A stretch of 64,000 nucleotides of DNA. Source: Ruegeria meonggei. GTDB lineage: Bacteria > Pseudomonadota > Alphaproteobacteria > Rhodobacterales > Rhodobacteraceae. A program made the position numbers and the translations under genes. The stretch lies in NCBI RefSeq assembly GCF_900172215.1, contig NZ_FWFP01000006.1, forward strand, positions 1 through 64,000, written 5' to 3'. The notes under the pieces were generated by a model, which saw only the letters and a program-made list of their open reading frames with translations, searched no databases and had not been told where the DNA came from. Shown here in pieces: positions 8,337-17,148 of the stretch (its first letter is position 1; the number at the start of each line of letters is the position of its first letter).

Positions 8337-9137
8337 ATGTCCTTTTCCATAGCTGGCAAAACCGCAATCGTGACCGGCGGGGCCAATGGCGTCGGGCTGG
8401 CCATCGGTCGCCATTTTGCCGATGCCGGTGCCAATGTGATGTTCGCCGACATGGATGAAAAACGGCTGGCTGAGGAACTGGGTGAACAGGCAGATGACAG
8501 CAATATCCGGTTCTTTGCCGGGGACCTGCGCGAAAAGCTGACAATCGCCAACCTGTTATCCGCCACCATCGGCGCGTTTGATCAGGTCGACATCCTGATC
8601 AACGGCTCGCGGCAGGTGATCCCGTCTGACCCCCTGGATACCGAGGACGACTCGGTGCGTACCCTGCTGAACCAGAATCTGATGCCTGCCCTACGGCTCA
8701 GCCAGCTAGTGGCTAAACGGATGATCAAACAGGCAGGAGACGACGAACAAAACCCGGCGGGGTCGATCATCAACCTGTCTTCGATTGCCGCGCGGCGCAC
8801 CCATCCCGACCTGATGGCCTATTCGGTGTCGACCGCTGCGCTGGATCAGATGACCCGTTCGCTGGCCGTTGCCTTCGCGCCCAGCCGCATACGCGTCAAT
8901 TCCATCGCTTTGGGATCAGTAATGAGCGCATCGCTGCAAACCACCCTGAAAGAGAACCGCGATTTCCGGAACGATATCGAAAAACACACCCCACTGGCCC
9001 GGATTGCAGCCCCGACCGAGTTGACAGAAACCGCACAGTTTCTGGCCTCGGACGCCGCCGGGTTCATCACCGGACAAATTCTGACAATTGACGGCGGGCG
9101 CACTTTGCTGGATCCCGTCGCAGCCCCAGCACATTGA
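8337..9137 (+). CDS. SDR-family protein lacking the catalytic lysine (possible pseudoenzyme)
   Basis: A 266-residue protein with short-chain dehydrogenase fold. The dinucleotide loop T-G-G-A-N-G-V-G is intact near residues 13-20, and the C-terminal I-T-G-Q-I-L-T-I-D-G-G is normal. Two catalytic features are degenerate: the NNAG motif is replaced by I-N-G-S-R-Q, and the Y-x-x-x-K motif reads Y-S-V-S-T, with ACC (Thr) where Lys is expected. It may bind NAD(P) without normal redox catalysis, or use another base. A ribosome-binding AGGAGA precedes the ATG. It lies directly upstream of hemF with almost no gap, so the two are probably cotranscribed. Confidence 0.85.
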   Translation: MSFSIAGKTAIVTGGANGVGLAIGRHFADAGANVMFADMDEKRLAEELGEQADDSNIRFFAGDLREKLTIANLLSATIGAFDQVDILINGSRQVIPSDPLDTEDDSVRTLLNQNLMPALRLSQLVAKRMIKQAGDDEQNPAGSIINLSSIAARRTHPDLMAYSVSTAALDQMTRSLAVAFAPSRIRVNSIALGSVMSASLQTTLKENRDFRNDIEKHTPLARIAAPTELTETAQFLASDAAGFITGQILTIDGGRTLLDPVAAPAH

Positions 9138-9142
9138 GCCCC

Positions 9143-10027
9143 ATGTTCGAGACTGAAAAAAACACCGCCTCTGCCTGGTTTCGCCAATTGCGCGATGACA
9201 TCATCACCGCATTCGAAACCCTTGAGGACAACCACGAGGTCGGCCTCTTCTCGGACGCCGCGCCCGGGCGGTTCGAGGTCAAGGAAACCACACGCCAGTC
9301 TCAGGACGGGTCGGATGCAGGCGGCGGGCTGATGTCGGTCATGCGCGGCGGGCGTGTGTTTGAAAAGGTCGGTGTCAACGTCTCGACCGTGTACGGCACC
9401 TTGGGTGAGCGCGCGCAACAAGCGATGGCCGCGCGCAAGGGTATTCCTGGCATGACCGAGGACCCTCGGTTTTGGGCCTCGGGTATCTCATTGGTGGCCC
9501 ATATGCAGAACCCGCATGCGCCGGCCGTTCACATGAACACGCGCATGTTCTGGACGCCACACGCCTGGTGGTTTGGCGGCGGATCGGATTTGAACCCGTG
9601 CATCGAATATGACGACGACACCACCCATTTCCACGCGACCCAAAAGGCGCATCTGGACCCGCACGGACCGGCGCATTACCCGCGGCTCAAGGATTGGGCG
9701 GACGAGTATTTCTATATCCCGCACCGCAAACGCGCCCGCGGTGTTGGTGGCATCTTTATGGATGATTACTGCACCGGCGACTGGTCATCAGATTTCGCCC
9801 TGACGCAGGATATCGGCCGCGCCTTTCTGCCGGCTTTTGTACCGCTGGTTGAAAAACGCCGGGTACAGAGTTTTGATGAGGCGGACAAGGACACGCAGCT
9901 GGTGCATCGCGGGCTCTACGCCGAGTACAACCTGGTGTACGACCGGGGGACCAAGTTTGGTTTGGAAACCGGCCACGACCCCGATGCTGTTCTCATGAGC
10001 CTGCCGCCGCTGGCCAAGTGGGTCTGA
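9143..10027 (+). CDS. hemF: Oxygen-dependent coproporphyrinogen-III oxidase HemF
   Basis: About 294 residues, normal for HemF. The enzyme oxidatively decarboxylates coproporphyrinogen III to protoporphyrinogen IX with O2. Conserved blocks are obvious: the G-G-G-L-M-S-V-M-R-G-G region, the V-H-M-N-T-R-M-F segment, W-W-F-G-G-G-S-D-L-N-P, and G-G-I-F-M-D-D-Y. ATG at 9143 is taken as start; a TTG at 9134 would overlap the SDR stop by four bases and is an alternative. It is the second gene of an SDR-hemF pair. Confidence 0.95.
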   Translation: MFETEKNTASAWFRQLRDDIITAFETLEDNHEVGLFSDAAPGRFEVKETTRQSQDGSDAGGGLMSVMRGGRVFEKVGVNVSTVYGTLGERAQQAMAARKGIPGMTEDPRFWASGISLVAHMQNPHAPAVHMNTRMFWTPHAWWFGGGSDLNPCIEYDDDTTHFHATQKAHLDPHGPAHYPRLKDWADEYFYIPHRKRARGVGGIFMDDYCTGDWSSDFALTQDIGRAFLPAFVPLVEKRRVQSFDEADKDTQLVHRGLYAEYNLVYDRGTKFGLETGHDPDAVLMSLPPLAKWV

Positions 10028-10033
10028 TCGACC

Positions 10034-10441
10034 TCAGAACCCAAAATCCATCAGGTTGTCATAGCAATAGCCCTGTGCAGAACCTGCGGACATGTTCGCC
10101 CCCACCCGTTTGACGGTAACCGAATAACTGGAGGAAGTATCCGCCCCTTCGGGCGGTGTCAGCGAAAATTGAACGGTCCGGATACCCTTTTGATAGGCCC
10201 CGGCGATGTAAATGCGCTGCGTGGCTTTTGTTCTGAGGGTACGAATAGCGTAGTCCCCGATCCCACACCAATAAGCAACCGGCGCCGAGGTTCCGCTGCT
10301 CGACACCTCATAAATACCGCCCTTCAATGGCGTCACTGTCGTGCGAAAGCCCGGGTTTATTCCCACGCCAAACCCAACCGCCTGCGCAAGCCCCGGCAGG
10401 GCAAACACGGCTGCAACAAGTGACATTCTGAATAACCGCAT
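10034..10441 (-). CDS. Small secreted protein of unknown function
   Basis: A 135-residue protein with a clear Sec signal peptide (hydrophobic stretch about 6-19, ending A-Q-A-V). The mature part has two widely separated cysteines (in Y-W-C-G-I-G and G-Y-C-Y-D) that could form a disulfide. The sequence alternates polar and hydrophobic residues, suggesting a small periplasmic beta fold. I do not recognise the family. It is convergent with hemF, six bases apart, and no terminator is visible between them. Confidence 0.75.
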   Translation of the reverse strand: MRLFRMSLVAAVFALPGLAQAVGFGVGINPGFRTTVTPLKGGIYEVSSSGTSAPVAYWCGIGDYAIRTLRTKATQRIYIAGAYQKGIRTVQFSLTPPEGADTSSSYSVTVKRVGANMSAGSAQGYCYDNLMDFGF

Positions 10442-10637
10442 GGCTGCACATCCCTGGTCAAAATCTGAACCTGCAACATAGCATAGTGGACATATGGGGT
10501 GAGTAAAGATCGGGTCACAGTGACCGCTTAGGACCTGGGAGTTTCACAATTTCAGATTTCGGCCCAAGTTGCTATTTTCAGCGCATTAAAGAGCAGCCCT
10601 TCAATCTGTAGGAGGGAAGAATCCAAACCGCACTGGC

Positions 10638-11735
10638 CTACGAGGCATTCAGACGCCCGCCGACATCCTGCGGTGCCAAAGCCACCGTTTTAATGACGGC
10701 AAAACACACACACCCTGGCTCCAGCCCCAGCGCCGCGACCGAGCGGCGGGTGACCCGGGCCAGGATGGGCCCGGCGGGGGTTTTTACCGATACAATTGCG
10801 CCCGGCCCCTCACCTGCGCGAATTGAGTCGACCACGCCCTCCAGCATATTCAGGGCCGACAGCCCCTCGGGTCTTTTGTTGGATAAAATGACCTCTTGCG
10901 CGGGGATACGGATACGCAGGTCTTCTCCGATCTGGTGCGGGATGCGCGGCAAGAACAGACGTGCCCCTCCGGCATCCAGTTCGGTCAATCCGTCGGCGTG
11001 GTGTTCGCACACCTTGACCTGCAACACCGCCCCCACGGCCCGTACGCCAGCCGGGGCAACCGAGGGATCGGCCAGCACGTCCGAGGCCGGACCATGCCGA
11101 ACCACCTTGCCATCCTGCAAGGCAACAACCGAAGTCGCCAAGCGGGCGACTTCGGCCGCAGCATGTGTGACGTAGAGGATGGGTACTGAAACCTCATCCC
11201 GCAGACGTTCGAAATAGGGCAGAATCTCGGCCTTGCGCGCGTCATCCAACGCAGCCAAGGGCTCATCCGCCAAGATCAACCGGGGGCTGGCCAGCAGCGC
11301 GCGGCCAATGGCAACACGCTGTTTCTCACCGCCGGAAAGACCGGCAGGGCGGCGATTCAGCATATGGCCGATGCCCAGCATCTCAATTACCTTGTCCGGG
11401 TTTTCTCGCCGCGCGCCTTTCGGGGCAAACCAACGGCCGTATGACAAGTTCTGACGAACGGTCAGGTGCGGGAACAGGCGGCCTTCCTGAAAGATGTATC
11501 CCAATCGCCGGCGATGCGGTGGCAACCACAGGCCCTGTTCAGTGTCAAACAGCTCCCACCCGTCAACAGCGACCCGCCCGGCAGCAGGCCGCAGCAATCC
11601 GGCGACCGCATTGACCACGGTGGTTTTCCCAGAACCTGATCGCCCGAACAGAACCGTCACGCCCGGGGGCGCATCAAAGCTGAGGTCCAGCTGCATGTCA
11701 GGCAATTCATGTTGCAGACGGACAGACAGGCTCAT
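10638..11735 (-). CDS. modC: Molybdate ABC transporter ATP-binding protein ModC
   Basis: Encodes 365 residues. The ATPase domain shows Walker A G-R-S-G-S-G-K-T-T, signature L-S-G-G-E-K-Q-R-V-A-I-G-R-A-L-L and Walker B I-L-A-D-E-P-L-A-A-L-D. The C-terminal 130 or so residues form the TOBE/Mop-like domain of ModC that senses molybdate or tungstate. It overlaps modB by four bases (ATGA), so the two are translationally coupled. It is the third gene of a leftward modABC operon importing molybdate for molybdenum cofactor enzymes. Confidence 0.95.
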   Translation of the reverse strand: MSLSVRLQHELPDMQLDLSFDAPPGVTVLFGRSGSGKTTVVNAVAGLLRPAAGRVAVDGWELFDTEQGLWLPPHRRRLGYIFQEGRLFPHLTVRQNLSYGRWFAPKGARRENPDKVIEMLGIGHMLNRRPAGLSGGEKQRVAIGRALLASPRLILADEPLAALDDARKAEILPYFERLRDEVSVPILYVTHAAAEVARLATSVVALQDGKVVRHGPASDVLADPSVAPAGVRAVGAVLQVKVCEHHADGLTELDAGGARLFLPRIPHQIGEDLRIRIPAQEVILSNKRPEGLSALNMLEGVVDSIRAGEGPGAIVSVKTPAGPILARVTRRSVAALGLEPGCVCFAVIKTVALAPQDVGGRLNAS

Positions 11736-12424
11736 GATCCGGACACCCGTTCGGCGGCACGGCGGCCGACATATTCCGACAACAACAGCGCGCCCATGGC
11801 GATGATGATCGACACCACCACCAACCGCGTCGCAGCGTTTTCGCCTCCCGGCACCTGCAGAAAGGCATAAACAGCTGAGGGCAATGTCTGGGTCTGTCCC
11901 GGGATGTTGGACACAAAGGTGATCGTCGCCCCGAACTCTCCCATCGCTTTGGCAAAAGCCAGGATGGCTCCGGCAATCACACCGGGCAGGATCATGGGCA
12001 GGGTGACCGTGGCAAATACAAAGAGGCGCGAGGCACCAAGCGTGGCCCCCGCCTGTTCCAGTTTCGGATCAACGGCCTCGATCGACAGCCTGATGGCCCG
12101 CACCATCAGCGGAAAGGCCATGATCCCGGCGGCCAGCGCGGCCCCGGTCCAGCGAAAGGCCACGACGATGCCAAGCTCGGCCAACAGCTTGCCTAGGGGT
12201 CCCTGAATGCCAAAGGTCAGCAACAGCAGATAGCCCGTTACCACCGGCGGCAGGATCAGTGGCAGATGCACCAACCCATTCAGCAATTGGCGACCGGGAA
12301 ACCGCCAACGCGCCAGAGCGTAAGCCACAAAGATACCAAATGGCAGGGTCACCAGCGTGGCCCAGAAAGACACACGCAGCGATAACCTCAGCGCCTCAAG
12401 CTCTGCAGGACCCAACCACCCCAT
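11732..12424 (-). CDS. modB: Molybdate ABC transporter permease ModB
   Basis: A 230-residue inner-membrane permease with about five membrane segments. It carries the cytoplasmic coupling (EAA) loop E-Q-A-G-A-T-L-G-A-S-R and the G-E-F-G-A-T segment of ModB/CysT-type permeases. The frame is open further upstream, but the start at 12424 (M-G-W-L-G-P) places the first helix properly and leaves only a four-base gap after the modA stop. Partners are ModA and ModC. Confidence 0.93.
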   Translation of the reverse strand: MGWLGPAELEALRLSLRVSFWATLVTLPFGIFVAYALARWRFPGRQLLNGLVHLPLILPPVVTGYLLLLTFGIQGPLGKLLAELGIVVAFRWTGAALAAGIMAFPLMVRAIRLSIEAVDPKLEQAGATLGASRLFVFATVTLPMILPGVIAGAILAFAKAMGEFGATITFVSNIPGQTQTLPSAVYAFLQVPGGENAATRLVVVSIIIAMGALLLSEYVGRRAAERVSGS

Positions 12425-12428
12425 GCGG

Positions 12429-13208
12429 TCAGCTGCCCGGCAGGGCAAAGCCCTGATCCGCAAACACTTCACGGGCGGGGCCTGACTGAAGATATGTCAA
12501 AAATGCCTGCGCCTCGGGCCTGCCCCAGGTAGTTACGGCCGCCGGGTAAATGATCGGCAGGTGCAGATCGGACGGAAAAGTACCCAGAACCTGAACCCTT
12601 TCTTCCACCTGTGCGTCGGACCGATACACAATCCCCAGCGGGGCGGCACCTGTCGCGACAAGCGCCAGCGCTGCGCGGACATTGTCGGTTTGCGCGATCT
12701 GACTCTGAACCTCTTCCCACAGCGCAAGATTCTGCAACGCGGCCTTGCCATAGATCCCTGCCGGTACCGCATCAACCAGTGCCATGGCCAGGTGACCCCC
12801 GTCCAGCGCAGCGGAAAGGTCCATATCTGCGCGTATCTCTCCAACCCCGGTCTGATCAGGCCCACCAATCAGCACAAGCCTGTTCCCCAGAAGATCAACG
12901 CGCGTGTTGGCTTTAATCTGATCTTGATCTTGCAGAACATCCATCCAATCCACATTGGCCGAAATGAACACATCGGCCGGCGCGCCCAATTGAATCTGAC
13001 GGGCCAGTACGGATGAGGCCGCATAAGACACCGTAACCTCGTGCCCGGTCCGCCGTTCGAAATCCGAACCGATCTTGTCCAGAGCATTCTTCAGGCTGGC
13101 AGCGGCGAAAACCAAAACCTCTGACGCACTGGCCCGGATCGGAACCAGTGTCAAAGTGCCCAACACCAAGGCCGCGACCAGAAACCGGCGGGCTAGGGAC
13201 AGGATCAT
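12429..13208 (-). CDS. modA: Molybdate-binding periplasmic protein ModA
   Basis: Encodes 259 residues. A signal peptide (about 1-29, ending A-S-A-S-E) precedes the ModA core: V-F-A-A-A-S-L-K-N-A-L at the start of the mature protein (oxyanion-binding serine region), then V-S-Y-A-A-S-S-V-L-A-R-Q-I and G-A-P-A-D-V-F-I-S-A. The frame is open to 13448, but the signal peptide fixes the start at 13208. It is the first gene of modABC; the 229-base gap to the divergent aminotransferase should hold its promoter. I could not identify a ModE box. Confidence 0.94.
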   Translation of the reverse strand: MILSLARRFLVAALVLGTLTLVPIRASASEVLVFAAASLKNALDKIGSDFERRTGHEVTVSYAASSVLARQIQLGAPADVFISANVDWMDVLQDQDQIKANTRVDLLGNRLVLIGGPDQTGVGEIRADMDLSAALDGGHLAMALVDAVPAGIYGKAALQNLALWEEVQSQIAQTDNVRAALALVATGAAPLGIVYRSDAQVEERVQVLGTFPSDLHLPIIYPAAVTTWGRPEAQAFLTYLQSGPAREVFADQGFALPGS

Positions 13209-13437
13209 GTGCTCTCCCGTCTGGAGGATTACAGTTCCTTCGGGGATATCTGAGGCAACAGGTGACACGCAAGCGCCTTTACAAAGCCGACACGTTGCAG
13301 AATGCGTAAATCCAAAGGAATATCCCAGCCGCGTGGTCATTTTCGTCAGTTCCCCTCCCGCTCGTGTCGTAAATGTCGTTGAACCTGCGGCGCAGCGGCG
13401 CAATTCTGCGCTTAAGCCAAAGGACAGGAAAACCAAA

Positions 13438-14691
13438 ATGCTACACACGACCCCCGGCCTGATCGACGCGATCCGCGCCCGTTTTGCCCATGTCGATACC
13501 TGTCCGTTTCAGGGCCCGCGCGTCTTTTTCGAAAACGCAGGCGGAGCGCTGACGCTGAAATCCGTGGTCGAGACCTCGGCCAGATTTGCCGCCATCCCGG
13601 ACAATCAGGGGCGCGACAACGTGGCCAGTCATGCGTTGATCGATATCATCGACACTGCCAAAGCTGATCTGTCTGTGTTCATGAACGCCCCAACCGGGCA
13701 GTTCTTTGCAGGCGAAAGCGGGACAGAGCTGTTGTTTCGCATGATCCGCACCGCCTGCGTGAATGCACCCAAAGGCAGCAAAGTCATCGGCAGCTCGATC
13801 GAGCATCCGGCCAGCCGCAGCGCGGCGCGGCGCTGGGCCGATATCGCGGGGCTAGATTATGTTGAGGTGCCGCATAATGACGACACCGGCTTGGTCACCG
13901 CCGACGCCTACCGCGCCGCGATGACCCCGGATGTCAGTGTCGCAACAATCCTGCATGCCTCACCCGTGACCGGCATGGGTATGGATGTGGCGGCCATTGC
14001 ACAGGTGATCCGTAGCGTCTCACCCGATTGTTTCATCATTGTCGACGGCATCCAGCACGCCGCGCATGGTCAGGTAAATATCAACAGTTATGGCGTCGAT
14101 GGGTATGCGATTTCGCCCTATAAGGTGTTTTCGCGCCACGGATACGGCATTGCATGGATTTCAGACCGGCTGACCGCCCTGCCCCATGATCAGTTGATCG
14201 ACGCCCCGGCGGATGGGTGGGAGTTCGGCACCCGCGACACCGGATCTTATGCGACCATGTCCGATGTCGTGGGCTATTTCGACTGGCTGGGTGCCCGGGT
14301 TTCGGACGTTTCCGACCGCCGCGCCCGGATCGAGGCCGCAGGTCATGCGATTCACACCTATGAGACCCATCTGACAAACGCCATGATCAACGGCACAGGC
14401 AACCTGCCCGGGTTGCGCGACATGGACCATGTGCACATTCTGGCCGGGGCGGACAACCCGGCGCGTGAAGGGCTGGTGTCGATCGTCGTGCGCGATGTGC
14501 CCTCGGCCGAGGTGGTGAGCCGCCTCAACGAACAGGGCATCCGCACACATATCCGAAAGGCCGACCATTACAGCGGCAATGTGCTGAACCCTTTGGGCCT
14601 AAGCGACTGCATCCGAATCTCGTTGTGCCACTATAATACCGAACAGGAAGTCGCCCAGTTGCTGGCAGCCGTGAACGAGATGGCGCCCTGA
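13438..14691 (+). CDS. Class V aminotransferase (cysteine desulfurase-like PLP enzyme)
   Basis: Encodes 417 residues with fold-type I, class V features: F-F-E-N-A-G-G-A near residues 25-32, I-G-S-S-I-E-H-P-A, the PLP-aspartate segment I-I-V-D-G-I-Q-H-A, and the Schiff-base lysine in S-P-Y-K-V-F-S-R-H-G. The family includes cysteine desulfurases, kynureninase-like and isopenicillin N epimerase-like enzymes. There is no obvious desulfurase cysteine loop that I could confirm, so the reaction is open. ATG 13438 follows AAAGGACAGG. It is divergent from modABC, which raises, but does not prove, a link to molybdenum cofactor sulfuration. Confidence 0.8.
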   Translation: MLHTTPGLIDAIRARFAHVDTCPFQGPRVFFENAGGALTLKSVVETSARFAAIPDNQGRDNVASHALIDIIDTAKADLSVFMNAPTGQFFAGESGTELLFRMIRTACVNAPKGSKVIGSSIEHPASRSAARRWADIAGLDYVEVPHNDDTGLVTADAYRAAMTPDVSVATILHASPVTGMGMDVAAIAQVIRSVSPDCFIIVDGIQHAAHGQVNINSYGVDGYAISPYKVFSRHGYGIAWISDRLTALPHDQLIDAPADGWEFGTRDTGSYATMSDVVGYFDWLGARVSDVSDRRARIEAAGHAIHTYETHLTNAMINGTGNLPGLRDMDHVHILAGADNPAREGLVSIVVRDVPSAEVVSRLNEQGIRTHIRKADHYSGNVLNPLGLSDCIRISLCHYNTEQEVAQLLAAVNEMAP

Positions 14692-14764
14692 TCCAACTTT
14701 GGTTAAAGAAATTGTGCCAGACCCTCTTGCGCCCGCGCGCAGGCTTGGCTACATGCACCGTCAC

Positions 14765-14840
<76 letters not shown>

Positions 14841-14890
14841 TTCCCTTTTCGCGAAACTGTCACGATCGTGGCCTCAGTTGCCGGGAAGTT

Positions 14891-14906
14891 TTGCAACCGA
14901 TTGCAA
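14891..14906. promoter_or_regulatory. LacI-type operator upstream of the regulator gene
   Basis: TTGCAACCGATTGCAA is one mismatch from the perfect palindrome TTGCAACCGGTTGCAA found at 18277 and 38371. It lies 75 bases upstream of the LacI-family gene start, so autoregulation is likely. Confidence 0.8.
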
Positions 14907-14981
14907 GTTTCATGCAATGATGCATAGTATTTCCGCTATGAAACCGCATATCTGCCCTCCTTTAGATCTTTGGTGCCTGTC

Positions 14982-15980
14982 ATGAGTGTCACTCTGAAAG
15001 ACGTCGCCGCACTGGCTGGTGTGTCGCGTTCAGCGGTGTCGCGGACCTTTACCGAAGGCGCGTCGGTGTCTGCCAAAACCCGCAGCAAGGTCGAAAAGGC
15101 CGCGCAGACACTGGGGTACAGCCCCAATGCGTTGGCGTCTTCGCTGACGACTGGCCGAACCAAGCTGATCGGGTTGATCTCGAACAACTTTCACAACCCG
15201 ATCTTCCTTGAAGTCTTTGACCAGTTCACCCGTGCCCTGCAGGAACGGGGATTGCGGCCGCTGATCGTCAATCTGACCGATGAGACCGAGCCTGCAAATT
15301 CAGTTCGGATGCTCAGGCAGTATTCCGTGGACGCGGTGATCGTGGCCTCTTCGACCTTGCCGCCCAGCTTTGCCAAGGCGTTCCACGATGCGGGCGTGCC
15401 TGTGGTCCATACGTTTGGACGCTCGGCCACCTCGCCTGAGGTGCATGTGGTCGGCATCGACAATGTGGAAAGCGGGCGAATGGCGGCGCGGGAATTGCTG
15501 GCGCGCGGGTACAAACGCATCGGGTATCTGGGCGGACCCAAAGACGCAACCTCGGCCCGGGACCGGTATCGTGGTTTTATGGAAGAGGTAGAAAAACACC
15601 CCAGTATCGCCGTGTCCTATTCCTTCGCGGACAATTATTCTTTCGAGGCCGGGCGCGCCGAAATGCTGCGCTTACTGCAGGGAACCCCTGCCGAAGGGTA
15701 TTTCTGTGGCGATGACATCCTGTCCATTGGCGCCCTGTCCGCGCTATCTGATCATGGGCTGAAACCGGGTATAGATATCGGCATTATCGGCCTGAATGAT
15801 ATGGAAATGTCACGTTGGGAAAGCGTCGCACTGACAACCATTCATCAGCCGATCAAGCAGATCATTACCTCGTCTGTCGATCTGGTCGAAGAGATGCTGA
15901 AAGACCCCAAACGCTATCCCGAGGCCCGGATTTTTCCCTGCCGCGTGATTGAGCGGGGCACGTTGCGGCCCCGCCCCTGA
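14982..15980 (+). CDS. LacI/GalR-family transcriptional regulator (probable inositol regulon repressor)
   Basis: Encodes 332 residues. The N-terminal helix-turn-helix is typical: S-V-T-L-K-D-V-A-A-L-A-G-V-S-R-S-A-V-S-R, followed by a hinge with L-G-Y-S-P-N-A-L-A and a periplasmic-binding-protein-like effector domain starting L-I-G-L-I-S-N. ATG 14982 is preferred over an upstream TTG at 14970 because it gives the standard N-terminus. Four matching palindromes lie before its own gene, between 18252 and 18365, upstream of iolG and upstream of the ABC importer, so it probably controls both catabolic blocks. The effector is unknown, probably an inositol or a pathway intermediate. Its stop abuts the convergent dehydrogenase stop with no gap. 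Confidence 0.88.
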   Translation: MSVTLKDVAALAGVSRSAVSRTFTEGASVSAKTRSKVEKAAQTLGYSPNALASSLTTGRTKLIGLISNNFHNPIFLEVFDQFTRALQERGLRPLIVNLTDETEPANSVRMLRQYSVDAVIVASSTLPPSFAKAFHDAGVPVVHTFGRSATSPEVHVVGIDNVESGRMAARELLARGYKRIGYLGGPKDATSARDRYRGFMEEVEKHPSIAVSYSFADNYSFEAGRAEMLRLLQGTPAEGYFCGDDILSIGALSALSDHGLKPGIDIGIIGLNDMEMSRWESVALTTIHQPIKQIITSSVDLVEEMLKDPKRYPEARIFPCRVIERGTLRPRP

Positions 15981-17114
15981 TCACCGGAACATCGGCGGAC
16001 GTGCATCTGTCCACGCACCACCACTCTTTGACGACTCCACCGCCGCATGAACTGCGGCAATCGATCGAACCCCATCGGACGGGGTCGGCAGGCCGTCGCG
16101 GGTTTCACCCAGAATGGCATCGGCCAGATCGCAATAGATATTGGCAACGGCCAGCGGGAACCCTTCGGGATGCGCAATGGCCACGCGGGACAGGCGCTGC
16201 GCGTCATCGTGCAAACCGTCCTCGCCTTTTTCGATGATCTGCGTACGACCGCCGACGGGCGTATAGATCAGTTGGTTGGGCTGCTCAGATGCCCAGCGCA
16301 GACCACCGGTTTCGCCAAAGACCTGAATGTCGAACCCGTGCTGACGCCCAATTGCCACGGACGAGGTCCACAATCGCCCGACCGCGCCGCCTTCCATGCG
16401 GAAATTAACCATAGCATCATCTTCAAGCTCGCGGCTTGGGATGGTCGAGGCCATATCGGCCGACAGGGTTTTCACCTCATCATCGCTGATGAAACTGGCC
16501 ATGTGCAGCGCGTGAATGCCGCAATCGGCGAACTGACCAGACACACCCGCCATCGTGGGATCATAGCGCCAGCGGACGCGTGGATTGTCAGCATCGGTGG
16601 CGTCACCATGGTGGCCGTGGCTGAAGTTGGTCACAACCAGCCGGACCTTGCCAATGTCACCGGTCCGCACCATCGCGCGCGCCTGTCGCACCATTGGATA
16701 GGCAGAATAACAATAGTTGACCGCGCAGATTTTCCCGGACGCTTCAGCCACGCGGACAATCTCTTGCCCCTCTTCCACGGTCATGGTCATCGGCTTTTCG
16801 CAGAGCACATTGAACCCCGCCTCAAGGAACGCCTTGGCGATTTCGAAGTGGGTAGAGTTCGGCGTGGCAATCGTAACCAGATCAATCCGGTCAGCGCAGT
16901 CTATTTCACCGGCCAGCATCTCTTGCCAGTCGCCATAGGCGCGGTCAGCGGCGACACCCAGGCTTTGGGCATAGGCGCGGCCCACATCCGGGCGGTGGTC
17001 CAGTGCTCCGGCGGTCAGCGCGAACATCCCGTCCGCAAGCGCACCCAAACGGTGCGCGGGCCCGATCTGGCTGCCTTCACCACCACCGATCATGCCCCAT
17101 TTCAGCTTTGCCAT
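15981..17114 (-). CDS. Gfo/Idh/MocA-family NAD(P)-dependent dehydrogenase
   Basis: Encodes 377 residues. The Rossmann loop W-G-M-I-G-G-G-E-G-S is close to the N-terminus, the E-K-P signature is present (V-L-C-E-K-P-M), and the catalytic segment G-Q-F-A-D-C-G-I-H-A-L-H is intact. The family oxidises secondary alcohols of sugars or inositols. It lies in the operator-flanked block next to a second dehydrogenase, an IolC-like kinase, an IolB-like isomerase and an aldolase. Inositol 2-dehydrogenase, scyllo-inositol dehydrogenase or an inositol epimer dehydrogenase are all possible. The start at 17114 (M-A-K-L-K-W) begins the Rossmann fold correctly. Confidence 0.85.
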   Translation of the reverse strand: MAKLKWGMIGGGEGSQIGPAHRLGALADGMFALTAGALDHRPDVGRAYAQSLGVAADRAYGDWQEMLAGEIDCADRIDLVTIATPNSTHFEIAKAFLEAGFNVLCEKPMTMTVEEGQEIVRVAEASGKICAVNYCYSAYPMVRQARAMVRTGDIGKVRLVVTNFSHGHHGDATDADNPRVRWRYDPTMAGVSGQFADCGIHALHMASFISDDEVKTLSADMASTIPSRELEDDAMVNFRMEGGAVGRLWTSSVAIGRQHGFDIQVFGETGGLRWASEQPNQLIYTPVGGRTQIIEKGEDGLHDDAQRLSRVAIAHPEGFPLAVANIYCDLADAILGETRDGLPTPSDGVRSIAAVHAAVESSKSGGAWTDARPPMFR

Positions 17115-17148
17115 GGTTCTTGTCTCTCTATCGTATCGTTGTGTGTGT

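Noticed and set aside
13209..13290. Riboswitch-like CCGAAGGA element upstream of modA
   Set aside because: Single short match to the glycine-riboswitch core; the order of flanking elements is wrong and there is no paired structure around it. I also could not fit a molybdenum cofactor riboswitch.
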